From positions 81,035,775 to 81,099,774 of the forward strand of contig OY978525.1 in the NCBI GenBank assembly GCA_963854835.1: a stretch of 64,000 nucleotides of DNA. The letters run 5' to 3'. This DNA is from Megamerina dolium (lineage: Eukaryota; Arthropoda; Insecta; Diptera; Megamerinidae). Numbering within the stretch: the first letter of the stretch is position 1; every line of letters begins with the position of its first letter. Both the position numbers and the translations under genes were made by a program. Under the pieces are notes generated by a model, which saw only the letters and a list, made by a program, of their open reading frames with translations, did no database searches and was not told the DNA's origin. Positions 51,745-64,000 of this stretch are shown one piece after another.

Positions 51745-52181
51745 TGTAACGAGTATCGATAGTTGATTACTCATCACTATTGTGACTGGCACTATTGGCA
51801 GCATCGAAACGAATGTCAACAAAAAGAAATAAGCGATAACCAGAACAAGCCAACGAGAAAGGAAGAGAAGAATCTCGATAACGGAAGATTCTGGGGTGTT
51901 GCCAACAGAGTATAAATAGAGCCAGTGTTGAGAAGGAAAATCAATCTACTTCCGAACGTGATTGCGTAAACATTGATACAGAGGCAAAAGTTGCAAGTAC
52001 ATTTAAGTGTTATAGTAAATAGTTGATTGTAAACAGTGTTGATTGTAAATAGAGATTATTAAATAAATTGTTGCTGTATATAGTTGTACAAAATAAGTGT
52101 TGCAGTTATCATTAACAGAATCCAGTGATCGAACAAGGTAATTCAAATAGAATTAAACGCTCACAGAATAAAAACGTAACA
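51745..52181 (+). repeat. 3' LTR of gypsy copy D
   Basis: 437 bases, nearly identical to the 5' LTR, ending ACGTAACA before the ATATAT duplication. Confidence 0.93.
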
Positions 52182-52499
52182 ATATATAACATTTTCAAGG
52201 AATAGGTATATGTACATTAATTATCGGTAGGTTTAGTGTTAAAACACAGCCGTGATTGTCGAAAAGAAAGAGTGATGAAGATAAAGAACAGAATCACCAT
52301 ATACTGCAATTATTTTCTTTCCGCGTTCCATGTTTACTCGGCGGCGAACAATGTCACATCAAAATTGTCAACAAATCTACAGTGTGTGGTGGATAGGGAT
52401 GGCGGAAAAAAATATATAAATCGATTAATTAATCTCAAGACAAAAAAAAATTGTATTACATTAATTAATTGCAAAAATCGATTAATCGGTTAATTTAAC

Positions 52500-52810
52500 T
52501 GGCGCAATGGTTATCTCCGAAAATTTCCTTTCATAAAATGTGTCAATTAATAGAATACGAGGTTTGCACTGCGACCTAAGGGTGAATGGTGCCCTTTTTT
52601 CTTTTACAAAACTTCTGTAAGGCTTACGGCACTTGAGAACTTCATAGACCACATTAGGCTTATGTTCCTCTCTTGTCACTTGGAAATACCATACATTCCA
52701 CTAGGAGGTGGAGAGGTGTTTCTTTGGTATTGTCACAGACACTGTGACAAAATCTTAAATTCTCCTTTGTGGGATTGATTAGATGCTGGAATCTTAATAA
52801 ACTGAAAAAT
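52500..52810 (-). pseudogene. LINE 3'-terminal remnant (Cys-rich tail)
   Basis: The minus strand reads RFQHLINPTKENLRF, then CHSVCDNTKETPLHLLVEC. This C-H-C pattern resembles the Cys/His motif after the RT of Jockey/I/LOA-type LINEs. A stop follows near 52664, and further sequence continues in another frame. The clade is uncertain. Confidence 0.45.
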
Positions 52811-53069
52811 CAAATTATATTTCTGTGAAATTGACCTTAACTATTGTAAAATAAAAGTAGGATTATTAATGTCAATAATACGAGTAATTATTTATTAGAA
52901 GTTCTCATCTAAATGCTTAAATGCCTCGTAAACCACGTAAACTTATGAGCTCGTAAAACAGCTGTCAAATGTATGAAGAAGTAGTTCGCACAAATTGGGT
53001 AAGATTGAGCTTAAATTTAAACGAATGCAGAAAGCAACCTCATTTAAAGGCCAACTATTTATGTTATAG

Positions 53070-53522
53070 CCTAGACAGACGGCAGCCTAATTCCGGATTA
53101 CCGGCGCACTTAATCCGAATAAAATAATAACCTGACAGGCGGCAGTATTGCGGATTAACTAAACGGCTGATTGCTGTTTTATTAGGTCTGCTCATTTACA
53201 TTACTATCACTAACAATTTCTGTCATCTGTCACTCTCGATATGAGAAAATCTACAAGAAGTTCGTGAACTGAAAACTATTAGAAACTTGTAAATTGACAT
53301 TCACAGTTCTTAATTGACAGCTGTATTTATTTGTTCGCCAACGCTTTTCATGTTGAAAACTGTTAACAATTGTTGAAAGTTTTTTGTTAGCGAACACACC
53401 TAATTTTTAGTAAAATGGATAGAGAAAAATTCACAATAGACAATTTTTAGCGGTGTTGCCAGCGCAAATTGACCTAATCCTCTTTTATTTTGAGAATTAA
53501 CTCATAGAGATTATGCGGATTA
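53070..53522. mobile_element. Terminal-inverted-repeat element, copy 3 (right end lost)
   Basis: Starts CCTAGACAGACGGCAGCC, as at 32379, and follows copies 1 and 2 up to GCGGATTAG. There it is interrupted, so the palindrome and right terminus are missing. Confidence 0.8.
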
Positions 53523-53533
53523 GACTATAATAG

Positions 53534-54084
53534 CCTAGACAGACGGCAGCCTGATTCCGGATTACCGAGTTAATTCGAATTAACTCGGGCATTAACTGCA
53601 GTTAATCCGCATACTTTTGTTTTCCTTGAATTTATTGTCATGCATTCTGAACACGTCATATTCCCAAAAAGTGTCATTATGATCCTTCAAGGAATGTTAA
53701 GTATTTATGAATTATATCCCTCATGCATGAATAATATTAAACTTACAAGTTTCAGACTTCTCGTGATTTTATATCAGAATGGGTCACAGCAGGGGTAGTT
53801 TGCACCATAATGTTAGCTATTGCATTCATTACTCTAATATTTTTGAGCAATTTCATCAATAACAATGAAATGTTTTTTTTAAATAAATTGTTTTTTTATC
53901 AGCAGCGAAGCTACTAATCGCAATTCTCGTCTTCTGTCCATTTATTCTATCGGAAATTATTAAAATATTTTGTAATATCTGACGCGAACAACACAAAACA
54001 GACAAATCAGCTGTTACTAATCCGTAAAATTTCAATCGGAATTAGTGCGCCGTTAATCCGTATTAGCGCTGCCGTCTGTCAGGG
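53534..54084. mobile_element. Terminal-inverted-repeat element, copy 4 (variant)
   Basis: The left end is the inverted form of the right end of copy 2, including the palindrome region. The right end GCTGCCGTCTGTCAGGG is preceded by GCGCCGTTAATCCG, a diverged terminus. The interior is unlike copies 1-3. Both outer sides read TAATAGCC or its complement, so the true inverted repeat may extend a few bases outward. Confidence 0.65.
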
Positions 54085-54745
54085 CTATTAGATAATTATA
54101 CAATAGAACTTATTAAACTTCAAAATGTCGTTTACGATTATTTTACTACTACACGATTAATCAATGGAGTGTTACGATACAATTAAATCTTAAATTGAAC
54201 GAAAATAATCGATCAAATGATTCATCGTTCCCATCTCTAGTGGTGAAATAAATTACAGCAGATCAATTCAATTTGTTGTCAGTTTGTGGCCTGCTTAAGT
54301 GAAATTAATAAATATTTTGTTCCGTTTCATTATGCCTATGGGGTCAAGCAAGTGTGCGGGTGTGTGGATGTGCGAGTGTGCTTGGAGTCAGGTATATTCG
54401 CGCGTCTGCGTATTTGCAGATCTGCAATGTTCTTTGCAGGGTCAGAACATGCGCAATACAGCCCTAGCCTTATATAAGCTAGCTAGCCTCTATCTAACCA
54501 AGACCGCTAGCGCGTGACTCTCTGTCACATCCTGCTAATTAAGAGAACACTACGGATTTATACCTGGGAGTCGATAAAATCTTTCCCCCAATCAAAGGTG
54601 TTATGCGTTTATGCAGCCGGGGGGCTATACTGGCTGTATTTTAACGGAGCCTTTCTGTCCGCCTCAGGGAGTAACTGTGGACTTTCCGGAGTATAGGGCT
54701 CTGCTTCGGACGACCTCCAAGTCCCTTCTAAATGATTAGACTGCG
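54085..54745. other. Unassigned stretch, perhaps LINE 5' region
   Basis: I recognise no gene. The last part (about 54500-54745) may be the 5' untranslated region of the LINE that follows. A GT-rich segment lies around 54350-54380. Confidence 0.4.
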
Positions 54746-55711
54746 ATGGCTGATACGTCGGGTAAGCGGTCGTATATGAAATATAGAAAATAAATTAAAA
54801 ATTGCCTCGGACAATTCCGAAAACACCAAAAGGCCTCCCCTGGAGGGCAGCCCCACGTCCAAATCGGACACCACAGGGACTCGTCGCAACTCCTTCGGAA
54901 AGCGGGGAGCATAAGATAGCAAAGTTAGGCTCCTCCGTTGTCCCTAAAGCACCTGTACGCAGGAGCACCCCAGTTCAGGCCACCAAACCACTGGAATCGA
55001 GGAAATCAGTACAAGTTAGCAAGGGCTGTTTCATCCCCTTTGGACTTCTATCAACATCAGCTGCTGCCTCTAATTTGAGGGCTCCCGCTTAAACCAATTA
55101 GCGGGTTCCTCCGTACATATCGGGAAAGAAGAGCCGCTTTCAGAATTACTGAAAAGCTCGGAGGCGTCCCTGCAACAGAACTCTCAGTGCTAGAAAAAGG
55201 ATCTCTGGAGTGGGCAAAAGGCATTATCGCTGAACATGAAAAGTCCGTTCTTCTTGACTTGCGTCCAAACGGCAACACTCTCAAGAAGAGCAGCTGGCCA
55301 AGCCAAAAAAGGCGAAAGCTTCGGCTTTGGTCACATTTAACATCCAAGCGCGTTCCTTCAGTGACGCGGCAAAGGACCTCCTTGGCAGCTCTTGACAAAC
55401 AGAAAGGGGTGATAAGCTATGGATTCTCCCAAATCACCCTGAATGTTTATGAAAAAGACGAAGGAAAAGTAGATCCAAAACCAGGGGATACGAAAGAAAG
55501 TTCAGCCCCGGTAGAGGACATGTCGTGTGACGGAGACAGCGATACGCTGTCAACGTCTGCGATGGTTGGCGACCTCTTCCGAAATGTGGAAGTTAGCACA
55601 GCGGATGAGGACGACCTACTATGCTGTGACGTCGAGGACACCGATACGATGGTGACCGAGGCGTCTGTATTAAATATTGCAAAAGAAGATGCTCAGGGTG
55701 GTCCAGATTAA
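54746..55711 (+). pseudogene. LOA/I-like LINE ORF1 remnant
   Basis: Begins at an ATG reading MADTSGKRSYMK, then has stops. The longest open part (55187-55711) is acidic at its end, with many Asp/Glu/Ser residues. Assigned as ORF1 because the endonuclease ORF starts within its last codons. I see no zinc knuckle. Confidence 0.5.
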
Positions 55712-56384
55712 TCTGCACGACTCTAAAACAGCTTCCGCTGCTCTTGTTCTTCGGCTAAGCAATAAGGCGGAGGACATCATTTTAATTCAGGAACCGTGGG
55801 TCCTGGATGACAAGCCCAAGGTAAGCTTCGATCATGTATTTTAGTAAAGAAATGCTACTCAGCATTCCTACTATCTGATTTCAGCGACAAGGATACTGTG
55901 ACCATTGCGTCAGATCATCAATCCCATATATATTGGCTGATATCTGAGTACACGGCTCACGATCATACTGAGCCCTCACCTCACCCTATTATAAGGAAGG
56001 TAGTTCGGGAGGTGGAGAAAAGCGAGGCGAATCTGGTGATGGAAACCGATGCCAACGCACACCATTATATCTGGGGCAGCTCAGACACTTTTGAATATAT
56101 TATTAGTTCTAACTTGACTCCCGCAAACATGGGTACAGAACCGACCTTCATTACCTGCAACAGGGAGGAGGTATTAGATATAACCCTTACAAATGACTCT
56201 TCGGACTGTCTACTTAGGGAATGGAGGGTTGAAAAAGAACAGTCTTTCTCGGAATATTTCATAGGAATATTAGCTTCCGCCTTGATATAAGGCAACAAAA
56301 GCAGATACCATTTTTAAATAGGAAAAGCACAAATTGGGATAAATAAAGGGCCACCCTTCTCTTTTGAACTGTACCCACCTGTCA

Positions 56385-56568
56385 GCAATCAATTGGCATG
56401 AAAAAGCTTCTAAAAGAACTCTGTGACTGAAAAAGTGATGTCACAAGGGTTCTGCTGTTCGGAAACGGCTAAAATAGGTAGGTCTCTTCCAATACTGTCC
56501 AAAATTTCACACGCACAACAGTCATGGAAGAGGAGCTCAGCCAATGAGCCCTTCGGGGCTTTAAGGGC

Positions 56569-56647
<79 letters not shown>
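56385..56647 (+). mobile_element. SINE body with (AT)n tail, copy 2
   Basis: Homologous to 33895-34089 (AAAAGCTTCTAAAAGAACTC, GAAACGGCTAAAATAGGTAG, GAGCCCTTCGGGGCTT) and ends in a (TA)n tract of about 76 bases. The tRNA-like head is absent. It interrupts the LINE ORF2. Confidence 0.72.
56572..56647. repeat. (TA)n microsatellite
   Basis: Uninterrupted TA repeat forming the tail of the SINE copy. Confidence 0.95.
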
Positions 56648-56650
<3 letters not shown>

Positions 56651-58036
56651 GAGGTCCACCCTAAATAAATCCCTCAATCACATGGAGGAGCAGCTTGAGT
56701 CCGCTGTGCAACCAATTACAAAAGCTTGCAGGTAAGCTACTGTACCGTCCTGTCCAATTAGAAGGACTGCAATAAAGAAGAGACCTCCGTGGTGGCCGGT
56801 AGAAATCATCACTCTAACGAAGGAGTGTCGACAGCAATTCAACCGAGCCAAAATCACTAATCAATGGAAACCCTGTAAGAAGAGTGTTTAAAAAGGCGAT
56901 AAGGAAAGCAAAAAGATCATCATGGAATGACTTTTGCAACGAATCCAGTTACACCCAGATTCATTATGAAGGGGGACGGTAATTGGACTACTTTAAGTCT
57001 TGAAACTCTCCGGGTACTAATTGATACCCATTTTCCAGGCTGTTTGGAGGACAGCCTTGGCCGAACTCCCAATGTTAATCCTAGTAGAATTACCTACGAC
57101 GACAAAATAATCAATAAAACAAAGATTAATTGGGCGATAAATAATTTTAAACCATTCAAGTCAGTAGGACCTTATGGTATTATACCTGCGGACATGCAGA
57201 AGTGTGCGGATCTTCTACCACCTTGGTTGGAGGTAATCTTTTCTGCATGCCTAAGGCTATGTTATGTCCCCAAGACATGGCTAAAATTAAACGTGGAGTT
57301 TATCCCTAAAGGCGGGAAAACGTCCCACTCAAAGCCAAGTGATTTTAGACCTATAAGTCTATCATCCTTCTTATTGAAAACCTTTGAAAGACTTCTTGAT
57401 GTGCACTTAAGGGACTCTATATATGCTAAGAATATCTCTTCAATGCAACATGCATATAACAAAGGCAAATCCGTTGGGACAGCCCTTCACTCACTTGTGC
57501 AGAAGATCGAAACATCTATGCACTGCAAAGAATAGAACCTGGTCACCTTTCTAGATACTGAGGGGGCCTTCAATAACATAAACCCAGAAGCAGTCGAAAA
57601 CTCTCTTGCTATGTTTAAGGTGGATGAACCAATTATTAGACTTAAAACTAAGTTGGAAACCAAACACAGAGGAAATGGTTCGTAAAGCAACAGCAGCACT
57701 TTATTCCTGTAAGAATGCCATAGGTAAAAGATGGGGGGTGAGTCCTACAATCGTATCATGGCTATACTCTGCGGTCGTCAGACCAATTCTTTTTTACGGA
57801 GTGATAGTCTGGTGGGAATCCTTAAATAAGGAGGTACACGGACGGCTAATAGACAAGGTTCAAAGGACGTCTCCGCTACTGACAACAGGTGTTCTAAGAA
57901 CCACCCCGTCAAAAGCACTCTACTCGCTATTGCATCTACTCCCCGTAGATTTATTTGGCAAGCAGAGAGCGTTTATATCAGCAATTAGGCTAGATATAGC
58001 TTCACGCTGGGTTCAACCAGGATGCGGATTGGAAAG

Positions 58037-58064
58037 GTTGAAGCATAGGCTTCAACCTTTCACA
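58037..58064. repeat. Perfect 12-bp hairpin at a LINE-LINE junction
   Basis: AAAGGTTGAAGC, a 4-base loop, then GCTTCAACCTTT, located where the plus-strand LOA-like relic meets the minus-strand RTE relic. Coordinates are good to within a few bases. Confidence 0.8.
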
Positions 58065-59794
58065 CAGTACGCTCGATAGAACCTTGTATGGGATACTCAG
58101 GAGACTTATTCCACGGTAGTTGGCGCAAATTGTGGGGTCTCCTTTTTTATGTACAGGACAGAGAACACTGAGCCTCCAATCATCAGGCATGCTTTCATCC
58201 GACCATATTCTGCTTATGAGCTGGTGCATGCAGGCGAGTAGCTCATCGCCTCCGGTCTTAAACAACTCGGCAGGTAGGCCATCAGCACCTGCAGCTTTGT
58301 TGTTCTTCATCCTTAAAATGGCCGTTTCAACCTCGTCATAGTCGGGTGGTGGAATTGTTCGTAGCATCGCCATTCAGTAACGCGGAGGTGTTCCCTCCAT
58401 AGGCTCAGTACACTCTGGACATCTGTAACCAGATTCCCATTTCCATCACGACAAGAAGAGGCTCCGTGATTTAAACCGCCACTCAGGCGGTTTTCTATTT
58501 CTAGTCTCATTCTTGTCGGTACACATCTCTATCTCCTCACACTCGCGTCTTTCCAACTCCCTCTTCTTGCGCCTAAAAAGACGTCTCTCTGCACTCCTTT
58601 TCTGTCTGTACCGCTCCTTAACAGCTCGCGTTGGACCTGCATGCAGGGTTCTTCTGTAGGCGACGTCTTTCTCTGCGGTAGCGTCGCGACACTCCTGATC
58701 ATACCACTCATTCCTCAGAGGCCGGTAATAACCGATTACCTCCTCGGCAGCAGTCGTCATGGAGTGGGATATATGTGTCCACCGTGCGCATGTATCATCA
58801 AGTTGGGGAGTGTTCTGCATAAGCAGATCGGATAGTCGAGTGGAAAATGCATCTGCTGTCTCTGGTGATCGCAGCTTACTGACGTCGAGCTTTCTCTGTG
58901 TGGAACTTCTCTTGTTATTTGCGACACATAAACGTGTGCGCACCTTAGCTGCAACAAGGTAGTGATCTGAGTCGATGTTGGCACCACGGATCGATTTCAC
59001 GTCCATCACACTGGAAGCATGCTTTCCGTCAATCATCACATGATCAATTTGGTTTCTTGTTCTTTGATCTGGAGACAGCCATGTCGGTTTGTGGATGTCG
59101 AGATGCTGGAATCTGGTATCACCTATTACCATGTTTCGTGCTGCGGTGAAGTCGATCAGCCTCATTCCGTTATCGGAGGTGTTCTGGTGGAGGCTGAATT
59201 TTCCGACAGTTGGACCAAAGGTACCTTCCTTGCCCACCCTGGCATTAAAGTCGCCAAGCACGATTTTGATATCGTGGCGGGGGCAGTGGTCATAAGCTTC
59301 TTCGAGGCGCTGGAAGAAGCTCTCTTTGTCACATTGTCCTTCTCATCCGTCGGAGCGTGGGCACATATAAGGCTGATGTTGAAGAATTTTGCCTTGATGC
59401 GGATTGTGGCCAGCCGTTCGTTCACAGGCGTGAACTGTGAGACAAGATGTCGTAGTCTCTTGCCGACCATAAATCCACATCCTAATTCGTGCCTTTCAGC
59501 ATGGCAACTGTAGGAGATGTCACAGGACTCGCTTTTGGAGCAACCCTGTCCCGTCCATCGCATTTCCTGGAGAGCGGTGATGTCAGCTCTGTATTTTTCG
59601 AGGACATCAACCAGCTGGATAAAGGCACCCTCCCTATAAAGGGACCGGACATTCCAGGTGCATATCCGTAAATCGTGGTCCTTTTTTCGTTTGCGGGGGT
59701 CATCAACAAAGGGGGTAGTCCGTTTCCGAGGCATTTTTATATCATTCACTGGGCAAGGTTTTTTTATGTGGCGGGTCCCAAACCCAACGCACAA
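58065..59794 (-). pseudogene. RTE LINE endonuclease and RT N-terminus, broken
   Basis: Minus-strand blocks in order. 59794-59162 has RICTWNVRSLYREGAF and ALQEMRWTGQG (AP-endonuclease N-terminal motifs). 59261-58446 has MLGDFNARVGKE, RNQIDHVMIDGK and IDSDHYLVAAK (catalytic Asp/Asn and the terminal SDH). 58373-58065 has KNNKAAGADGLPAELFK and CANYRGISLLSIPYKVLS (RT start). One or two frameshifts separate the blocks. RT catalytic motifs are not present. Confidence 0.82.
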
Positions 59795-59870
59795 CCTCTA
59801 ACCGAGGAGATTTTCGCCACTCACCACTTCGCCAGGAAGTCGTTGCCCGGTGGTCGCCACATGTAGGGCC
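58065..59870 (-). mobile_element. RTE-type LINE, 5' half (minus)
   Basis: Minus-strand element with the endonuclease and the start of RT; it is cut at the palindrome. It carries the part of the element missing from the insertions at 19322 and 28163, and is probably the same or a close family. The 5' end near 59870 is approximate, and a likely 5' leader extends to about 60000. Confidence 0.8.
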
Positions 59871-60000
59871 CCCATTATTAATAATGAAGACGCCATCACA
59901 TAGTAAGCAGAGCAAGCTACATGACTACTCCTCATTAACAAATAAAGGTATCATCACATAGCGCTCAGATCAAACTACATGACAGCCAGTGAGTTGACTT
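59871..60000. repeat. Two imperfect direct repeats, possible LINE 5' leader
   Basis: ATCACATAG...CTACATGAC occurs twice about 60 bases apart, just upstream of the RTE endonuclease on its strand. It could be tandem leader repeats of the LINE or flanking genomic DNA. Confidence 0.4.
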
Positions 60001-60213
60001 GCGATGAGTTCAACAAGGATTGCGCTAGCCCCACCCGGTTGAGGCAATTAGCCACGTTACCTTGTGAAAACATCACCAGACCACAAATAATGCAACATTG
60101 CTTTACGGTTATTACGCATATACATGTTTATTATGTTGAAAACTGTGAAGGATTATTAAATTTTTAACATTAATTATATAAATTCCTTTTAACGAAAGCT
60201 ATTCGCGTTTGTT

Positions 60214-60621
60214 TTATATTCTGAGTACTGATTTAGAGAATTTTCTCATTAAGCAAAGAAATTCTATAACTTTGTTATAGGTGGAAAAAAAAAAGAAGAA
60301 GGAATGTATGTGGTTAATGAATATTTGGATTGTTTTGTTTGTAATGACGATGATATTTGCCATCATGAAACAGATGCAACATAAAAATGTCAGTGCCAGC
60401 ATCACCATGTAGACAATAACGTACACAACATGACCAGTCGACATTTGTTTTAATTGGGCGCCATTATTGTCCATCCACATACCGTGATTGTCCTGAATGC
60501 CTCGGCTAGCAAAAGGGGATTGGGTCGTGTTTCTCAACCCGCCATGACACCACAATGGATGGACAATAACGTCAACCGAGGCCAACGCTACCACACACAT
60601 TTTCACTAATACCATATACAA
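60214..60621 (-). CDS. Possible small membrane-protein exon
   Basis: 135-codon minus-strand frame with an N-terminal hydrophobic start (MYMVLVKMCVVALAS), a polar middle and one strong membrane segment (VYVIVYMVMLALTFLCC). Third-position GC is higher than in the surrounding AT-rich DNA until about 60300, which is why I list it. I do not recognise the family, and the true start or splice sites are unknown. The C-terminal part after 60300 may be non-coding. Confidence 0.3.
   Translation of the reverse strand: MYMVLVKMCVVALASVDVIVHPLWCHGGLRNTTQSPFASRGIQDNHGMWMDNNGAQLKQMSTGHVVYVIVYMVMLALTFLCCICFMMANIIVITNKTIQIFINHIHSFFFFFSTYNKVIEFLCLMRKFSKSVLRI

Positions 60622-64000
<3,379 letters not shown>

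Larger units (their letters stand above)
48292..52181 (+). mobile_element. Gypsy copy D: complete non-autonomous LTR element
   Basis: 3.89 kb element with two LTRs of equal length (437 bases), ATATAT on both sides (48286-48291 and 52182-52187), primer site, polypurine tract and one long open frame. I see two differences between the LTRs (near 48505 and 48514 compared with 51958 and 51967), so the insertion is recent. It lacks protease, RT and RNase H, so it needs those enzymes from elsewhere. Confidence 0.92.
55689..58040 (+). pseudogene. LOA/I-like LINE ORF2, internally deleted and split by a SINE
   Basis: Starts MLRVVQINLHDSKTASAALV, the entry to an AP-endonuclease domain, with IQEPWV. The endonuclease continues with stops to 56290. 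After the SINE (56385-56647), RT N-terminal motifs appear (56927-57535: PKTWLKLNVEFIPKGGK, SDFRPISLSS). The catalytic YADD region is missing: sequence passes from LDTEGAFNNI directly to the post-RT region (57606-58040: VRPILFYGVIVWW). Non-functional. Confidence 0.72.

Noticed and set aside
34090..52181. An env gene in the gypsy elements
   Set aside because: In copies A and D the integrase frame is followed within about 40 bases by the polypurine tract and LTR; there is no room for one.

Overview
The window looks like the genome of a higher fly (Diptera, Brachycera). The core histones read as fly replication-dependent histones: H2A is 124 aa, H2B starts [15 protein letters not shown] and H1 has a fly-type globular domain. 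The 5S rRNA also reads as the fly sequence. I cannot name the species.

Positions 1-20881 are a head-to-tail histone array with a period of about 5.65 kb. Each full unit carries six genes in the order 5S rRNA (+), H4 (-), H3 (+), H1 (+), H2B (-), H2A (-). There are three complete units (1-5673, 5674-11324, 11325-16974). A fourth (16975-20881) breaks off in the H3-H1 spacer. A fifth survives only as pieces (23326-23948 and 27953-28162) holding an H4 copy without its ATG and an H3 promoter without an H3 gene. Most histone genes end in the processing hairpin GGCCC-TTTTC-AGGGCC (H1 uses AGCCC-TTTTG-AGGGCT); H2A has none. H3/H4 share a bidirectional promoter with a variable TG-repeat tract.

From 19.3 kb the array decays into transposable elements: a young 5'-truncated RTE-type LINE, a Jockey-type ORF1 relic, an R1-clade LINE with an 11-bp target duplication and a poly(A) tail, a second RTE fragment, and a LINE fragment with an RNase H domain. 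From 29.6 to 34.1 kb lie a Ty3/gypsy scrap, a decayed PIF/Harbinger transposase with a convergent MADF-type gene, two copies of a terminal-inverted-repeat element with a 24-bp palindrome, and a tRNA-like SINE ending in (AT)n.

Positions 34090-52181 are a nest of one Ty3/gypsy family. Copy A (34090 onward) has a 5' LTR, a tRNA-Leu-type primer site, gag with an N-terminal SAP-like domain, a textbook -1 frameshift signal, and protease-RT-RNase H-integrase with two lesions. Copy B is a partial second copy. Copies C, on the minus strand, belong to a derivative that lacks protease, RT and RNase H, and a 2.79 kb part of this block is tandemly duplicated. Copy D (48292-52181) is a complete element of that RT-less kind: two 437-bp LTRs, TSDs, and one open 982-codon Gag-integrase fusion.

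From 52.2 to 60 kb come more relics: a LINE 3' end, two more inverted-repeat elements, a LOA/I-like LINE split by the SINE, and an RTE LINE on the opposite strand joined to it at a perfect palindrome. The last 4 kb are AT-rich with a 266-bp (TA)n tract and no gene I can recognise with confidence, apart from a possible small membrane-protein exon near 60.2-60.6 kb.
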